Shown: one piece after another, positions 16,683 to 25,182 of the stretch | How positions within the stretch are numbered: position 1 is the first letter of the stretch | Layout: each line of letters opens with the position of its first letter | Assembly (NCBI RefSeq): GCF_011927635.1 | Contig: NZ_JAATJB010000023.1 | Span: 1 to 42,280 of the forward strand | Length of the DNA: 42,280 bases | DNA from: Sphingomonas trueperi | Lineage (GTDB): Bacteria; Pseudomonadota; Alphaproteobacteria; Sphingomonadales; Sphingomonadaceae | Direction: 5' to 3' | Made by a program: the position numbers and the translations under genes | Notes under the pieces: model-generated | Told to the model about the DNA's origin: nothing | The model's input: only the letters and a program-made list of their open reading frames with translations | Database searches by the model: none

Positions 16683-18919
16683 CACTGCAGCTCGTAATCG
16701 GCGACGAGCGCCAGCAGCAGCGACGGCAGCGGTTGCGTGCGGCGGATTGTGATCAGGCCCTCTCGATCGAAGTCGCCGCCGGTGTCGATCGGAAGGAAGC
16801 CGGTGAACAAGGGCGTCGCCTGATCGAAGGGCACCGTAACGCGGCGTGTATTCACCGTGCGCGCCCGAAGGCTCTGCACTTCCACTTCCAGGCCGCCGCT
16901 TTCGAACAGCTGCAGCGTCGTCTTGAGAATTTTCTTGATCTGGCCCTGCGCGGTGCCGCCGGCCGTGGTGAACTCGGGCGGCAGCAGCGACAGCTCGGCC
17001 GGGTAAGCCAGCCCGATATGGATCGCGCTGGCGGGGAAGTCGATCGCCCATTCGCCGCCCGGGCCGATGACGATATCGCGATGCGCCCGGCCGTCCGCCA
17101 GCACCGAACAGGTTTGTCCCGCCAGATGCGCAAGGCCACTGCCGTTGCTGATCGGCGGGCCGCCCATCACGCCCAGATAGGATAAGCCGGCATCGACCAG
17201 ATAGGAGAGCTGGACCGCCTCGCCGGTATCGCGCAGCGGCATCATCCGGAGCATCCACCAGCCGCCCGCCGGGGTTTCCGCTGCGATCCACATGCGGTCG
17301 CGCGTGCCCTCGGGCGCGACGATCGATGCGATGCTGCGCGCCTTCATCGCCCCGCCGAGCTCGCGCCGGGCCCAACCGAACACCTGTTGGCTGGGCGAAT
17401 AGGTCATCGCCGCAAGCGCACCGTCGCCCTGCACAGCCCAGATCTGGCGTTCCGGCTCCTGCAGCCAGGCCAGCTCGACGAAGCCGGCCTGCCCCAGATG
17501 CTCGGCCAGGCGCGTCATGTCCGGCGCTTCGTAGCGATCGGTGGTGACGGCATAGCCCAGTTCATGCACCTTCCGCCCGGCGCGCTGGATGAACAGCACG
17601 CGGCCATCCGCCATCACCGGCCGCGTCGCCGCGGAGCCATAGGTGGATTGCGTGTCGATTTCGATCACCGGCGGCCCGGGCGTGCCGCTCTGGACGAGCA
17701 GCTGCTCGGCGATATGCTCGGCCTTGGCGGTTCCGATTAACAGCTTGCGATCGGCTGCCAGCCAGCGGATGCGGTTCGGGTTGGGCAGTCGCGTCGAGAA
17801 GGCGAGGTCGCGCTGGAAATCGCCGGCATCGTCGCGCCGGGCGAAATCGGCGGTGCCGGCCCCATAGCCGCCCACCGCCGTGCCATCCAGTTCGTCGCCC
17901 TTGGCGAACACCAGCCGTTCATTCCAGATCGTGACCGCCTCCGGCCAGCCGCGCCGGTTGCTATACTTGCCGAAGGCCCAGCGCCAGGTGGGGATCGCAA
18001 AGTCCGTCGGCAGGCGGCGCAGCACCGTCGCCGTCGCGCTGGCGCCGTCACCGGCTACCGCAGTGATGCGCAGCATGCCGAAGCGATCGTGCTTGTACCG
18101 CCACTGCACCCCGCCGGCTGCGTTGCTGTTGATGTCCGTGCCGCTAGCCATGCCGTCATAGGCAAGGCCTTCGGTGTGTATCGGCTGCACCGTGCCGGTG
18201 CGCCCGCTGGTCGCTGCGGTATAGACCTTGCCGTCCGAGCTGCGATCCTCGCCGGCAGCGACGGTAATACCCGGCTCCCACGCTGGCACGCTGGCATAAT
18301 CGCCTGCTTCCAGTTCGAACAGCCCGCCCACATCGCCGGGCTGGAAGAAGCCGGTAATCGGCGCGCCCGTATCGCCGGCCGTGAGCGTTACGCTGCCCGT
18401 GTCGCCGCTGGCGGATACCACCTGCAGTTCATCGGCATTGCCGGTCTCGAAGGGGCCATTCTGCAAGTCGAGCGTCACCAGCGAGAACGTCGTAGCCGTC
18501 AGCCGGCGCAATTCCATCGGGGGTGTGGAAGGGTGGACGAGATACAGCACATCCAGCGACTGGTGGAAATCGAGGCCCTCGACCTGCGCATAGTTCCACG
18601 GCGTGGCGATTTCGTAGGGCACACCAGGCGCGGTCTCGATCCTGCCGTCGCCGGTATAGAAGCGAAACCGGCCGGCACTTGCCTCGATCGCGTAGCTCTG
18701 TAGCACGTCATATTCGAACGGCAGGCAGCGGAACGGCCCGGCCGCCTGGGCGACGAACACCGTGCCCGGCATCGCTGCCGCTGGCCCCTGCAGCAGCGGC
18801 ATCCACCCCAGCATCTTGACGCATCCGGCCGCATAGGCGGCGGCATCGGTGCGACCTAGGAGGCGCGGGCTCAGCTCACCGGCGTTGAAGCTGCCGCGCT
18901 GGACGCGGGCGCGGCTCAT
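16682..18919 (-). CDS. Tail tubular protein B-like (tail nozzle) protein
   Basis: A 745-residue, beta-rich protein beginning MSRARVQRGSFNAGELSPRL. The 'F(N/T)AGELSPRLxGRxD' start is characteristic of the large tail tube/nozzle proteins of BPP-1- and Bcep22-like short-tailed phages. It should assemble below the adaptor ring and form the DNA exit channel. The true start is the ATG at 18919, which overlaps the stop of the adaptor gene (ATGA); the in-frame extension upstream to 19192 is not coding. Its stop overlaps the next start, so the tail genes are translationally coupled. Confidence 0.8.
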   Translation of the reverse strand: MSRARVQRGSFNAGELSPRLLGRTDAAAYAAGCVKMLGWMPLLQGPAAAMPGTVFVAQAAGPFRCLPFEYDVLQSYAIEASAGRFRFYTGDGRIETAPGVPYEIATPWNYAQVEGLDFHQSLDVLYLVHPSTPPMELRRLTATTFSLVTLDLQNGPFETGNADELQVVSASGDTGSVTLTAGDTGAPITGFFQPGDVGGLFELEAGDYASVPAWEPGITVAAGEDRSSDGKVYTAATSGRTGTVQPIHTEGLAYDGMASGTDINSNAAGGVQWRYKHDRFGMLRITAVAGDGASATATVLRRLPTDFAIPTWRWAFGKYSNRRGWPEAVTIWNERLVFAKGDELDGTAVGGYGAGTADFARRDDAGDFQRDLAFSTRLPNPNRIRWLAADRKLLIGTAKAEHIAEQLLVQSGTPGPPVIEIDTQSTYGSAATRPVMADGRVLFIQRAGRKVHELGYAVTTDRYEAPDMTRLAEHLGQAGFVELAWLQEPERQIWAVQGDGALAAMTYSPSQQVFGWARRELGGAMKARSIASIVAPEGTRDRMWIAAETPAGGWWMLRMMPLRDTGEAVQLSYLVDAGLSYLGVMGGPPISNGSGLAHLAGQTCSVLADGRAHRDIVIGPGGEWAIDFPASAIHIGLAYPAELSLLPPEFTTAGGTAQGQIKKILKTTLQLFESGGLEVEVQSLRARTVNTRRVTVPFDQATPLFTGFLPIDTGGDFDREGLITIRRTQPLPSLLLALVADYELQ

Positions 18920-19548
18920 ACGATCGGCGGCCCATATTGCCATTCGCGGCCGCCCGCCTCGCGCGCGCCGAGCCAGCTGGAAAGCCGTGCGGTCAGCCGC
19001 GCCCGGTTGCCGCTGGCCATGCCGTCCTGCCGCTTGCCGGATCGGATTGCATTTTCCAGGCGCGCCGCGAGCTTCTGCGACATCGCATCGCTGCCGGTAA
19101 TGACGGTGAAGATCTCGAAGGCCAACGCGGCGGACATGCTGTGGGTGAAGCCCGGCGACCACCGGCTGGGATCTTCGACGCGGACGATCCACCGCGTCTT
19201 GAGCGGCGGCGGCGCATCGCTAAGCAGGTACTGGCCCTGCTCGATCACGCCGAAGCCGCCCCAATCTTCGTCGGGGCGGGCGGGCAGGAAGCGTAGGCCA
19301 TCGGCCGGGCGCTCGAAGGCGCGGGCATAGCGATCGGTGTCGACGCCCACCACCTGCGCCGTGGTGCGGTTCTCCACCGCAAAATTCCAGGGGTGCGACG
19401 CCAGCAATTCGTCGCGGCAGAAGTCGATCGTATCGCGCGCGGCCTCAGCCAGCGGCGCGGGATCGTCCAGGCTGGAAATCCGCTGGGCCGTGCCAAGCCA
19501 GATCGCCGCGCGGTTCACGATGCGGATCAGGCTGGGCTGTGCGGCCAA
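18916..19548 (-). CDS. Tail tubular protein A-like head-tail adaptor
   Basis: A 210-residue protein with features of the T7 gp11 family: an N-terminal helical bundle (NRAAIWLGTAQRISSLDD, then AARDTIDFCRDELLASHPWNFA) and a C-terminal helical part with ALAFEIFTVITGSDAMSQKL. The 'LxxHPWNFA' stretch is typical of these adaptors. It should bind the portal and start the tail. The start is probably TTG at 19548, since AAAGGAG lies 6 bp before it and no better ATG is in frame. Confidence 0.78.
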   Translation of the reverse strand: MAAQPSLIRIVNRAAIWLGTAQRISSLDDPAPLAEAARDTIDFCRDELLASHPWNFAVENRTTAQVVGVDTDRYARAFERPADGLRFLPARPDEDWGGFGVIEQGQYLLSDAPPPLKTRWIVRVEDPSRWSPGFTHSMSAALAFEIFTVITGSDAMSQKLAARLENAIRSGKRQDGMASGNRARLTARLSSWLGAREAGGREWQYGPPIV

Positions 19549-19577
19549 GGGATGCTCCTTTGGGTTCGTAAAGGCAT

Positions 19578-19673
19578 GCCGCCGCCCGGCTCATCCCCAA
19601 TCCGCCCCGGCTCACAACGAGAAGGATCGGACCGGGCGGCGGCGCCCCACGATGGGCGCTGGTGTCAGCGCCC
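19578..19673. repeat. Nested inverted repeats between the cement-candidate and tail adaptor genes
   Basis: Positions 578-589 and 632-643 of the 19-kb block (19578-19589 and 19632-19643) are a perfect 12-bp inverted repeat (GCCGCCGCCCGG/CCGGGCGGCGGC) with a 42-nt loop. A 6-bp hairpin (19642-19647/19654-19659) and a second one overlapping the stop codon (19656-19661/19668-19673) lie beside it. There is no T-run, so it is not a standard terminator. It could slow transcription, protect the upstream capsid mRNA or be a processing site. Confidence 0.5.
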
Positions 19674-20111
19674 CGTGTAGTGCAGCTCCATCACGAGGAT
19701 GCCGCTGCTCGGCAGAGCGGCGGTGCCCACGGTGAAGAAGATTTCGGTATCGCTATCGACCGGATCGGCCGTCAGCGCCGCGGTGGGCGCCGCCGTCGTC
19801 GGCGTCTCCACCGCGGTGAAGACCGCCGCCGCGCGATAGGCTGCCGGCGCGCCGGCATAGCCGATCGCGATGGTGGCCGTGCCCAGCGAGACGCTGGAGG
19901 TGATCCGCACACCCGCGAAGCGATGCCCCTTGGGGAGAACGCCGATGACGTTGGTATCGCCCGACGCCTTGGCGACGGTCGACTGGCTCAGATCGAACGT
20001 GGCGAGCGTCTCGCGGCGGCGCGAAAGCACCTTGCGGCCGTCCGCCTTGAGCGCGGGAACGACACTGCCGTCCCGAACGCCCACCAGTTCCTTGGAATAG
20101 CCCTTGGCCAT
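19665..20111 (-). CDS. Putative capsid cement/decoration protein
   Basis: A 148-residue, beta-rich protein with an Ala/Thr/Pro-rich C-terminal half (VETPTTAAPTAALTADPVDS). It lies immediately after the major capsid gene, where related phages encode a small head-stabilising protein (for example the cement protein of BPP-1). AAGGAGGG precedes the ATG at 20111. No motif identifies it, so the name rests on position, size and composition. A head completion protein is the alternative. Confidence 0.58.
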   Translation of the reverse strand: MAKGYSKELVGVRDGSVVPALKADGRKVLSRRRETLATFDLSQSTVAKASGDTNVIGVLPKGHRFAGVRITSSVSLGTATIAIGYAGAPAAYRAAAVFTAVETPTTAAPTAALTADPVDSDTEIFFTVGTAALPSSGILVMELHYTGR

Positions 20112-20114
20112 GGA

Positions 20115-21053
20115 TCAGCCCTCCTTGCACTGCATGACGAAGCACTTGTCTTCGTTCAGGCGGGTGAACCCGACGCAGGTATAGCCCGCGATCTGGGTCG
20201 AGTGGTTCTTGTCGGCGCGGAGGTCGATATGGCTTTCGAACTCCAGCCACGAACCGCGATGGATGCCCGAAGGCACGAACACCGGCACGCTGCGGATGTT
20301 GGGCGAGGCCGACGCGAGCGTCAGCGCCGAGCCGCGCGGATAGGCCTTGGCCGAACCGTAGCGCATGGGCACGAAGGTGAAGCCCAGGAAGGTCGCCACC
20401 TTGCCGCTCTGCAGCGGCATCACGTCCTGCGGGTTGAAATCCTTGCTGCGGATCTCGGGGATCTTCAGCAGGTCCGCCACCTGCCGCGGCGTCACCGGGA
20501 TGATCGGCGTTTCTTCTTCGTCGGCGAACGACTCGCTGATCATCATCTGCATGTCGATCAGCTTGTTCAGCGTCATGCCGGTCTGGGTGCCGGTGGTGCC
20601 ATAGTCGGACGCCATGACGTTGGCCGACTTGAACGGCACGGCGATCGTGCCCTTCTCGCCGGTATAGGCGGTGCCGAAATAGCCTTCCAGGAAGGCATCG
20701 TCCTGGGTGCGGCGGATGCCGCGCGCGGTGCCGACGACGAGCGGCGACTTGATATCGACGCTGGTGGACATCGCATCGTCGGGATCGAGCAGCGGGATGA
20801 CGGCGCGGCGGCGCGGCTTGTGCATCCAGCGCCGCTCGACGCTGGTATCGGTGTTCACCGTGTCCGCGTTGCGGCCCTCGATCTCGTGGGCCTCCATGTC
20901 GGAGAAGCGATCGGTGATCTCGACCGAGGCGCCGGAATGGCTTCCCTTCGATCCGGCGAACATCTGGGCACGGCCGGGCGTTTCGTTGAGCTGGAACTCG
21001 ACGTTTGCCTGATATTCGGCAGTGCGGGTGGTATCGGCCCAATTCTCGGGCAT
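20115..21053 (-). CDS. Major capsid protein (Phage_capsid_2-like)
   Basis: A 312-residue protein starting MPENWADTTRTAEYQANVEF. Key stretches fit the HK97-fold coat proteins of podoviruses in the Phage_capsid_2 group: RTQDDAFLEGYFGTAYTG, the long helix NKLIDMQMMISESFADEEE (spine-helix-like), then a proteolysis-free C-terminal beta region ending in CVGFTRLNEDKCFVMQCKE. The ATG at 21053 follows GGGAGA; an upstream in-frame extension to 21176 lacks a ribosome-binding site and is not counted. It follows the scaffold gene after 243 bp of structured non-coding DNA, so capsid expression may be set separately. Confidence 0.82.
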   Translation of the reverse strand: MPENWADTTRTAEYQANVEFQLNETPGRAQMFAGSKGSHSGASVEITDRFSDMEAHEIEGRNADTVNTDTSVERRWMHKPRRRAVIPLLDPDDAMSTSVDIKSPLVVGTARGIRRTQDDAFLEGYFGTAYTGEKGTIAVPFKSANVMASDYGTTGTQTGMTLNKLIDMQMMISESFADEEETPIIPVTPRQVADLLKIPEIRSKDFNPQDVMPLQSGKVATFLGFTFVPMRYGSAKAYPRGSALTLASASPNIRSVPVFVPSGIHRGSWLEFESHIDLRADKNHSTQIAGYTCVGFTRLNEDKCFVMQCKEG

Positions 21054-21296
21054 GGCGGGTCTCCCGATGGAAAAAGCAAAAGCTGTTGCGATTTCGATCG
21101 GGGTGTCCGCTGGACGCGGGGCCGCTCTGGGCTGGTATCGCCGGCCTTGCGGCGCCCCTGCTTTCGGGGAGTGCACCGGGGCCGCAGAAGCGGGGTGTCC
21201 GGGTGAGACGGGGCAGACTGCTAAGACACCCCGTCTCGACGCGAGGAATGTTACGGGAGCGCCCCTCCCGTCAAGGTCCGAACTGGAAACACGGCA
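21054..21296 (-). promoter_or_regulatory. Structured leader between scaffold and major capsid genes
   Basis: The 243 bp between the scaffold and capsid genes contain a 7-bp perfect hairpin (21253-21259/21265-21271) and two stems that exclude each other. GGGGTGTC (21192-21199) pairs with GACACCCC (21225-21232), while GAGACGGGG (21205-21213) pairs with CCCCGTCTC (21229-21237); both use 21229-21232. No T-run follows. On the minus strand TTGACG lies at about 21269-21274, and a promoter could start here. The layout suggests a capsid-specific leader, RNA processing site or attenuator; none is proven. Confidence 0.45.
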
Positions 21297-22130
21297 TTAT
21301 CGCGCCGCCTGGGCATTGGCCGCGTCGAGCAGCTTCCGCCGCGCGCGCATCGTGTCGGGGTCGCCGGCCCTGATCTTGTCGCGGTTGGCCTGATCAAATT
21401 CCTTGATCTGGTCCTTGGCATTGCTCGCATCGCCACCGCCAAGCCCGGCACCCTTCCCGTCCGGATCCACCCGCACGGGCTCGCCGAATTTCTCGGCCAA
21501 GCCGAAGGCGAGCTTCATCAGGTTGCCCGTGCCCAGGCGGACATCCAGCTCGGTCACTACCGCTTCGTCCAGGCCAAGCGATTTGAACAGCCCCTGCGCC
21601 GAGGCGAGCTTGGCGTCATAGTCGGGGGTCGCTCCCTTGAACGCCTTCAGTTCGGCTTCGCTTGCGCTGTTCCGCTCGGCGATATCCTTCGCGACGAACT
21701 CGTTGTTCCAATCCGCCAGCGCCTTTGCCCAGCGCGGCGGCAGGCCGATTTCGTGTGCCTTGGCTCGGAACGCATCGGCGAACTTCGCCGCCGGCCCGGC
21801 CGGATCGACGCCCTCCGGCAAGCCGATCGCATATTCGCTTGGGTCAGCCGGGCGCAGCGTCTCGCCGAACTTCGACCAGGCCGCATCGTCGTCGCCGCTG
21901 GGCAGCACCACGCGCGAGCTGGCCACCTTGCGCGCCTCGACATGGCCGCGCGCCAGTTCTTCCAGCGAGGCATAGCGCGAGAGCGTTGCGTCCCCCTTCA
22001 GTTCGTCGGGCAGACTCGCCATCCATTCGGGCGCCGCCGCGCCGGCAGGCGCGCCACCGGCACCGCCCGCGCCGCCGTCACCCCCGGCACCGCCTTCGCC
22101 GGCGCCCTCCACAAGATCAGTCATCTTCAT
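21297..22130 (-). CDS. Capsid scaffold protein
   Basis: A 277-residue protein directly before the major capsid gene. It has a low-complexity Gly/Ala acidic N-terminus (residues about 8-33), a central part with PEWMASLPDELKGDATLSRY, and long charged helices to the end. Composition and position fit a scaffolding protein that directs coat assembly and leaves before packaging. The ATG at 22130 (or at 22124) overlaps the end of the Bbp19-like gene. No protease domain is seen, so scaffold exit rather than cleavage is expected. Confidence 0.75.
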   Translation of the reverse strand: MKMTDLVEGAGEGGAGGDGGAGGAGGAPAGAAAPEWMASLPDELKGDATLSRYASLEELARGHVEARKVASSRVVLPSGDDDAAWSKFGETLRPADPSEYAIGLPEGVDPAGPAAKFADAFRAKAHEIGLPPRWAKALADWNNEFVAKDIAERNSASEAELKAFKGATPDYDAKLASAQGLFKSLGLDEAVVTELDVRLGTGNLMKLAFGLAEKFGEPVRVDPDGKGAGLGGGDASNAKDQIKEFDQANRDKIRAGDPDTMRARRKLLDAANAQAAR

Positions 22131-22455
22131 GCTCCCGTAGCTGGCGTGTGAGCGCCGCCAGCTTTGCGCCGTCCAGCTCCAGGCCGGACATCAGGTACAG
22201 CGCCAGCTCGCGCGCGCCTTCGCGGCGCGCATGCTCGCGCGGATCGGTGTGAAAACTGCTGTCATGCACGCGACCGCGCTTCGCGATCTCGGCGAAGAAC
22301 GCAGCCGCATCCGGCGTCAGCGTGCCATCTTCTTCCCGGAACAGCCGGCGATACCGCGAATGGCGCGAGGTCAGAGCCGCCAGGCGCTCGCGGATTGAGC
22401 GGCGGAAGGCTGCCGCGCGCTGGCCCAGCGACAGGCCGTCAGGCTGGGAGGACAT
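22117..22455 (-). CDS. Bbp19-like small phage protein
   Basis: A 112-residue protein whose core (YRRLFREEDGTLTPDAAAFF, then DSSFHTDPREHARREGAREL) follows the pattern of the Bbp19-like phage domain: an 'RLF' helix, then 'F..DPRE.A.REGRRE'. That domain is named for BPP-1 and lies between portal and scaffold, as here. Its molecular role is not established to my knowledge; a head-assembly accessory role is likely. It overlaps both neighbours (17 bp with portal, 14 bp with scaffold). Confidence 0.72.
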   Translation of the reverse strand: MSSQPDGLSLGQRAAAFRRSIRERLAALTSRHSRYRRLFREEDGTLTPDAAAFFAEIAKRGRVHDSSFHTDPREHARREGARELALYLMSGLELDGAKLAALTRQLREHEDD

Positions 22456-24109
22456 TGCTTGCCCCCGCGCGCGAAAGCTTGTCGGCCACGTCCGCCACCA
22501 CCGGCGCGGCTTCTAGGAGTTGCGCCGCCTGCGCCTGTCCGGCCACCGCCTGATCCTTGGCCTCGCGCTCGGCTTCGTCGGTTTCCCACGCGGCCGGTGC
22601 CGAGTGCACCCAGGCGAGGCCGGAGACGATCTTGCGGAAATCGTAGATCGTCAGGAAATCATCGATCAGTTGCGGCTTGGCCTGGATCAGCGGCGTCACG
22701 CCCTGCAGCAGCTGATAGAAGCCGCCGGCTTCCTCGGCGCGACGTGCGCGCGCCAGCGGGTTTTCGTACTGCGACTGATAGCTGCCGCCGGCCTCGCGGA
22801 CCTCGCCCGGCATGTCGTCGAGCAGGCCGATTTCGCCCATCAGGTCAAGTTCCCGGTCCGTGCCTGGGCCGAACCATTCGGTTTCCTGCCGCCCCAGCGG
22901 CGAGAGCAGCAGCCCCTTTTCCTGGGCGCGTTCCATGATCGCCGCGGCCGAGACGTGGCTTTTCAGCCCGCCGTCATTCTGCTGCACCAGGAACAGATCG
23001 TTGAAAAAGGCCTGTTGGATCCGCTGGCGGGTGTCCATCAGCATTTCGCGGGCGCCGCTGATGTCGATGCCTTCGAACATCGCTCGCACCTTCGGGTTTC
23101 CGTCCGCGTCGAGGCCGCCATAGGTGACGCCGCCCGCGAAATACTGGATCAACCCGTCCAGATCGTCATCGGCGGCGAGCAGCGCCGGGCGCCCCATGAA
23201 TTCGCACGCGGTCACGATGTCGCGCACCATCTGCTGGCATTGCTTTACATCGGGCAGCACCGACATGCCGGGGCCGCGGCCGTAGGTTTCGAACGGCGCC
23301 TTCTCGTACCGCGAATAGACGCGCGGCATCGATCGATAGCCGCCGCGATCAAAGATCGCCTTTTCCGCGATATCGACATGGCAATGGGCCCAGGGCTTGC
23401 CCAGCCAGTCCATCCGGCCTTCCTCATAGCGGACGTTGGGTTCGATCACTTCCAGATAGTCGTTCTTGCGCTCGGGATCGGGCGTCGGCCCTTTCAGCGC
23501 CTTCGCGGCCGAGGGCGGGATTTCGTTCGGCCAGCGCTGCGCCGCCTGTCGCGCCGTGAGGGTGAAGCGGCGGTGCATCGTGTCGACGCGGCCCCAGGCA
23601 TCCTCCGCCACCCACAGCGAGCCGATATGATCGCTGCGATAGAACAGGCCGAGCGGGCGACCCATCTTGTCGCGCCGCACCTCGATCCACGTCGCCTGAT
23701 TGCCGAAGGCGAGCAGCGACGCCCAGCTTTCATGCGCCTGCGTATCGAAGCCGGAAAAGGGCATAGTGCGCAGCTGGAACAGCTGGGCCGTCTTGCGCTG
23801 GTACCATTCGCGCACGTGGCGCAGCTTGCCCAGTTCTTCGTCGCGCGGGGCGAGCACCTGCCACCGCGTGCCCTTGGGCATGGAATAGCCTTCGCACACC
23901 GCGATACCGCGATCCATCGCGAGCATCGCGGTGCTGTCGAAGATTTTGCTCGACCGCTTCTGACCTTGCGGACGCATGCCGCTCAGTTCGAGGAAATCGG
24001 CCTGCCGGGGAAGCAGGTGCTGGGCGACATCCTGCCACATGGCATCGAAGTTCATCCGATCGGCCTCCATGGCCGATTGGCGCTTCAGGATCGCGGTTGC
24101 GTCGTCCAT
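22439..24109 (-). CDS. Portal protein (head-tail connector)
   Basis: A 556-residue protein of the podoviral head-to-tail connecting family (Head-tail_con type). Recognisable parts are the N-terminal MWQDVAQHLLPRQADFLE, the DSTAMLAMDRGIAV motif, the wing region, and the helical C-terminal end AAQLLEAAPVVADVADKLSR. Twelve copies should form the ring at the capsid vertex through which DNA is packaged by the terminase and to which the adaptor binds. The length is usual for the family. A strong GGGGAGG site precedes the ATG at 24109. Confidence 0.85.
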   Translation of the reverse strand: MDDATAILKRQSAMEADRMNFDAMWQDVAQHLLPRQADFLELSGMRPQGQKRSSKIFDSTAMLAMDRGIAVCEGYSMPKGTRWQVLAPRDEELGKLRHVREWYQRKTAQLFQLRTMPFSGFDTQAHESWASLLAFGNQATWIEVRRDKMGRPLGLFYRSDHIGSLWVAEDAWGRVDTMHRRFTLTARQAAQRWPNEIPPSAAKALKGPTPDPERKNDYLEVIEPNVRYEEGRMDWLGKPWAHCHVDIAEKAIFDRGGYRSMPRVYSRYEKAPFETYGRGPGMSVLPDVKQCQQMVRDIVTACEFMGRPALLAADDDLDGLIQYFAGGVTYGGLDADGNPKVRAMFEGIDISGAREMLMDTRQRIQQAFFNDLFLVQQNDGGLKSHVSAAAIMERAQEKGLLLSPLGRQETEWFGPGTDRELDLMGEIGLLDDMPGEVREAGGSYQSQYENPLARARRAEEAGGFYQLLQGVTPLIQAKPQLIDDFLTIYDFRKIVSGLAWVHSAPAAWETDEAEREAKDQAVAGQAQAAQLLEAAPVVADVADKLSRAGASNVLPA

Positions 24110-24128
24110 GCCCTGCCTCCCCTTTCGT

Positions 24129-24875
24129 TCAGTTCACAGCGAAGGCGAGGTGCCCGGCGGGCAGCCGTGCTTCGTGGCCACCGCCGATCACCAGCGGCTG
24201 CATCAGCCGCGTCATCGCCCAGTGGCCGTTCGAATGGAGCCAGACGGCTTCGATCCGCGCCGAGGGCGCCATCAGGGGGAAGTCGATCGCTTCGTTGACG
24301 ATCAGGCGTCCGCCTTCGCCGCTGATGGCGGCAGGCCGGATCGGCACCGACATCCCGGCGAGGAAGCTTTCGCCCTCGCTGAAATACAGCTCCGCACCGT
24401 CGATCAGCACATCGCCATCCACGCCGCCGAGCGCCGCGCAGGCCTCTCCGAACAGGCGAACGGCATTTTCCCGTTCGACCGCGACATTGCGATCAGTCAG
24501 CGCGAGAGCGGCAGCCTGGACTTCCGCGTCCCGGGCGATGCGATCCCGCTCGGCGTCCAGTGCGGCCTGGACATCATCGAACACGGGCGCAGCAGGTCCA
24601 CCGGCGGGTGCGCCTTCGACGCCGCCCTGATCCTGCGCACCCTGATCATTACCACCCTGCTCGCCGGTGCCCTGATCATCAGCGCCCTGCCCCTCGGCCA
24701 GTGCGGCGAGACGGACATCGATCGCAGCAACCAGCGTGCTGCGCGTCTTCCCCTCGCCTTCCGCTTCCTCGAGCGCACGGAGCTGCTCGAGCTGTTCCTT
24801 GTTCAGCGCGGCAAGCTTGGGCTTGATATCATCCACCTTCAGGCCCTGCAGCGCGTTTACGTCGGTCGTTTCCAT
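24129..24875 (-). CDS. Head-associated protein with SAP/HeH-like N-terminus, unknown function
   Basis: A 248-residue protein. Residues 5-60 (LQGLKVDDIKPKLAALNKEQ, then LRALEEAEGEGKTRSTL) look like the short helix-extension-helix modules found at the ends of some phage head proteins. Residues 62-95 are a Gly/Gln/Asp linker. The C-terminal 140 residues form strands and end in a beta-rich domain. It lies between terminase and portal; a minor capsid or packaging accessory protein is likely. GGAAGGA precedes the ATG at 24875. Confidence 0.55.
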   Translation of the reverse strand: METTDVNALQGLKVDDIKPKLAALNKEQLEQLRALEEAEGEGKTRSTLVAAIDVRLAALAEGQGADDQGTGEQGGNDQGAQDQGGVEGAPAGGPAAPVFDDVQAALDAERDRIARDAEVQAAALALTDRNVAVERENAVRLFGEACAALGGVDGDVLIDGAELYFSEGESFLAGMSVPIRPAAISGEGGRLIVNEAIDFPLMAPSARIEAVWLHSNGHWAMTRLMQPLVIGGGHEARLPAGHLAFAVN

Positions 24876-24902
24876 CGTCGGTTCCTTCCAATCGTCGGAG
24901 GA

Positions 24903-25181
24903 TCAGCCCCCCGGTCCCAACAGCGTCTTCGCGGCGGGTGTCGCGGCGGCGGCATCGCCGGCATAGGTGTTGCCCGCGCCGCCCGTGCGGCGGCGGCGAA
25001 GATCTTCGCGCCGCGCCAGCTCGGCAGCCGCATCACGCGTGGGGACGGCAGCGGCCGCCTGCTGAACCTGTGGCGTGGCTGCCTGTGGCTTTGGCGCCAA
25101 GAGCTTGCCGACGACGCTCCCGGCGGCGGCAACCCCGCCACCGATCAGAAGCGGCACCAAAGCTGGAGCTGCGAAAGCCAT
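24903..25181 (-). CDS. Small hydrophobic protein between terminase and portal genes
   Basis: A 92-residue protein with an N-terminal hydrophobic stretch (residues 5-27, APALVPLLIGGGVAAAGSVV) and a charged Arg-rich, flexible rest. Its ATG at 25181 lies one base after the terminase stop, with GGGAGG inside the terminase end serving as ribosome-binding site. I do not recognise the family. Small membrane-like proteins of this kind occur near the head genes of related phages with unknown roles. Confidence 0.6.
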   Translation of the reverse strand: MAFAAPALVPLLIGGGVAAAGSVVGKLLAPKPQAATPQVQQAAAAVPTRDAAAELARREDLRRRRTGGAGNTYAGDAAAATPAAKTLLGPGG

Positions 25182-25182
25182 C

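Noticed and set aside
19578..19643. Intrinsic terminator after the cement-candidate gene
   Set aside because: The inverted repeat is perfect but has a 42-nt loop and no T-run, so a standard terminator call is not justified.
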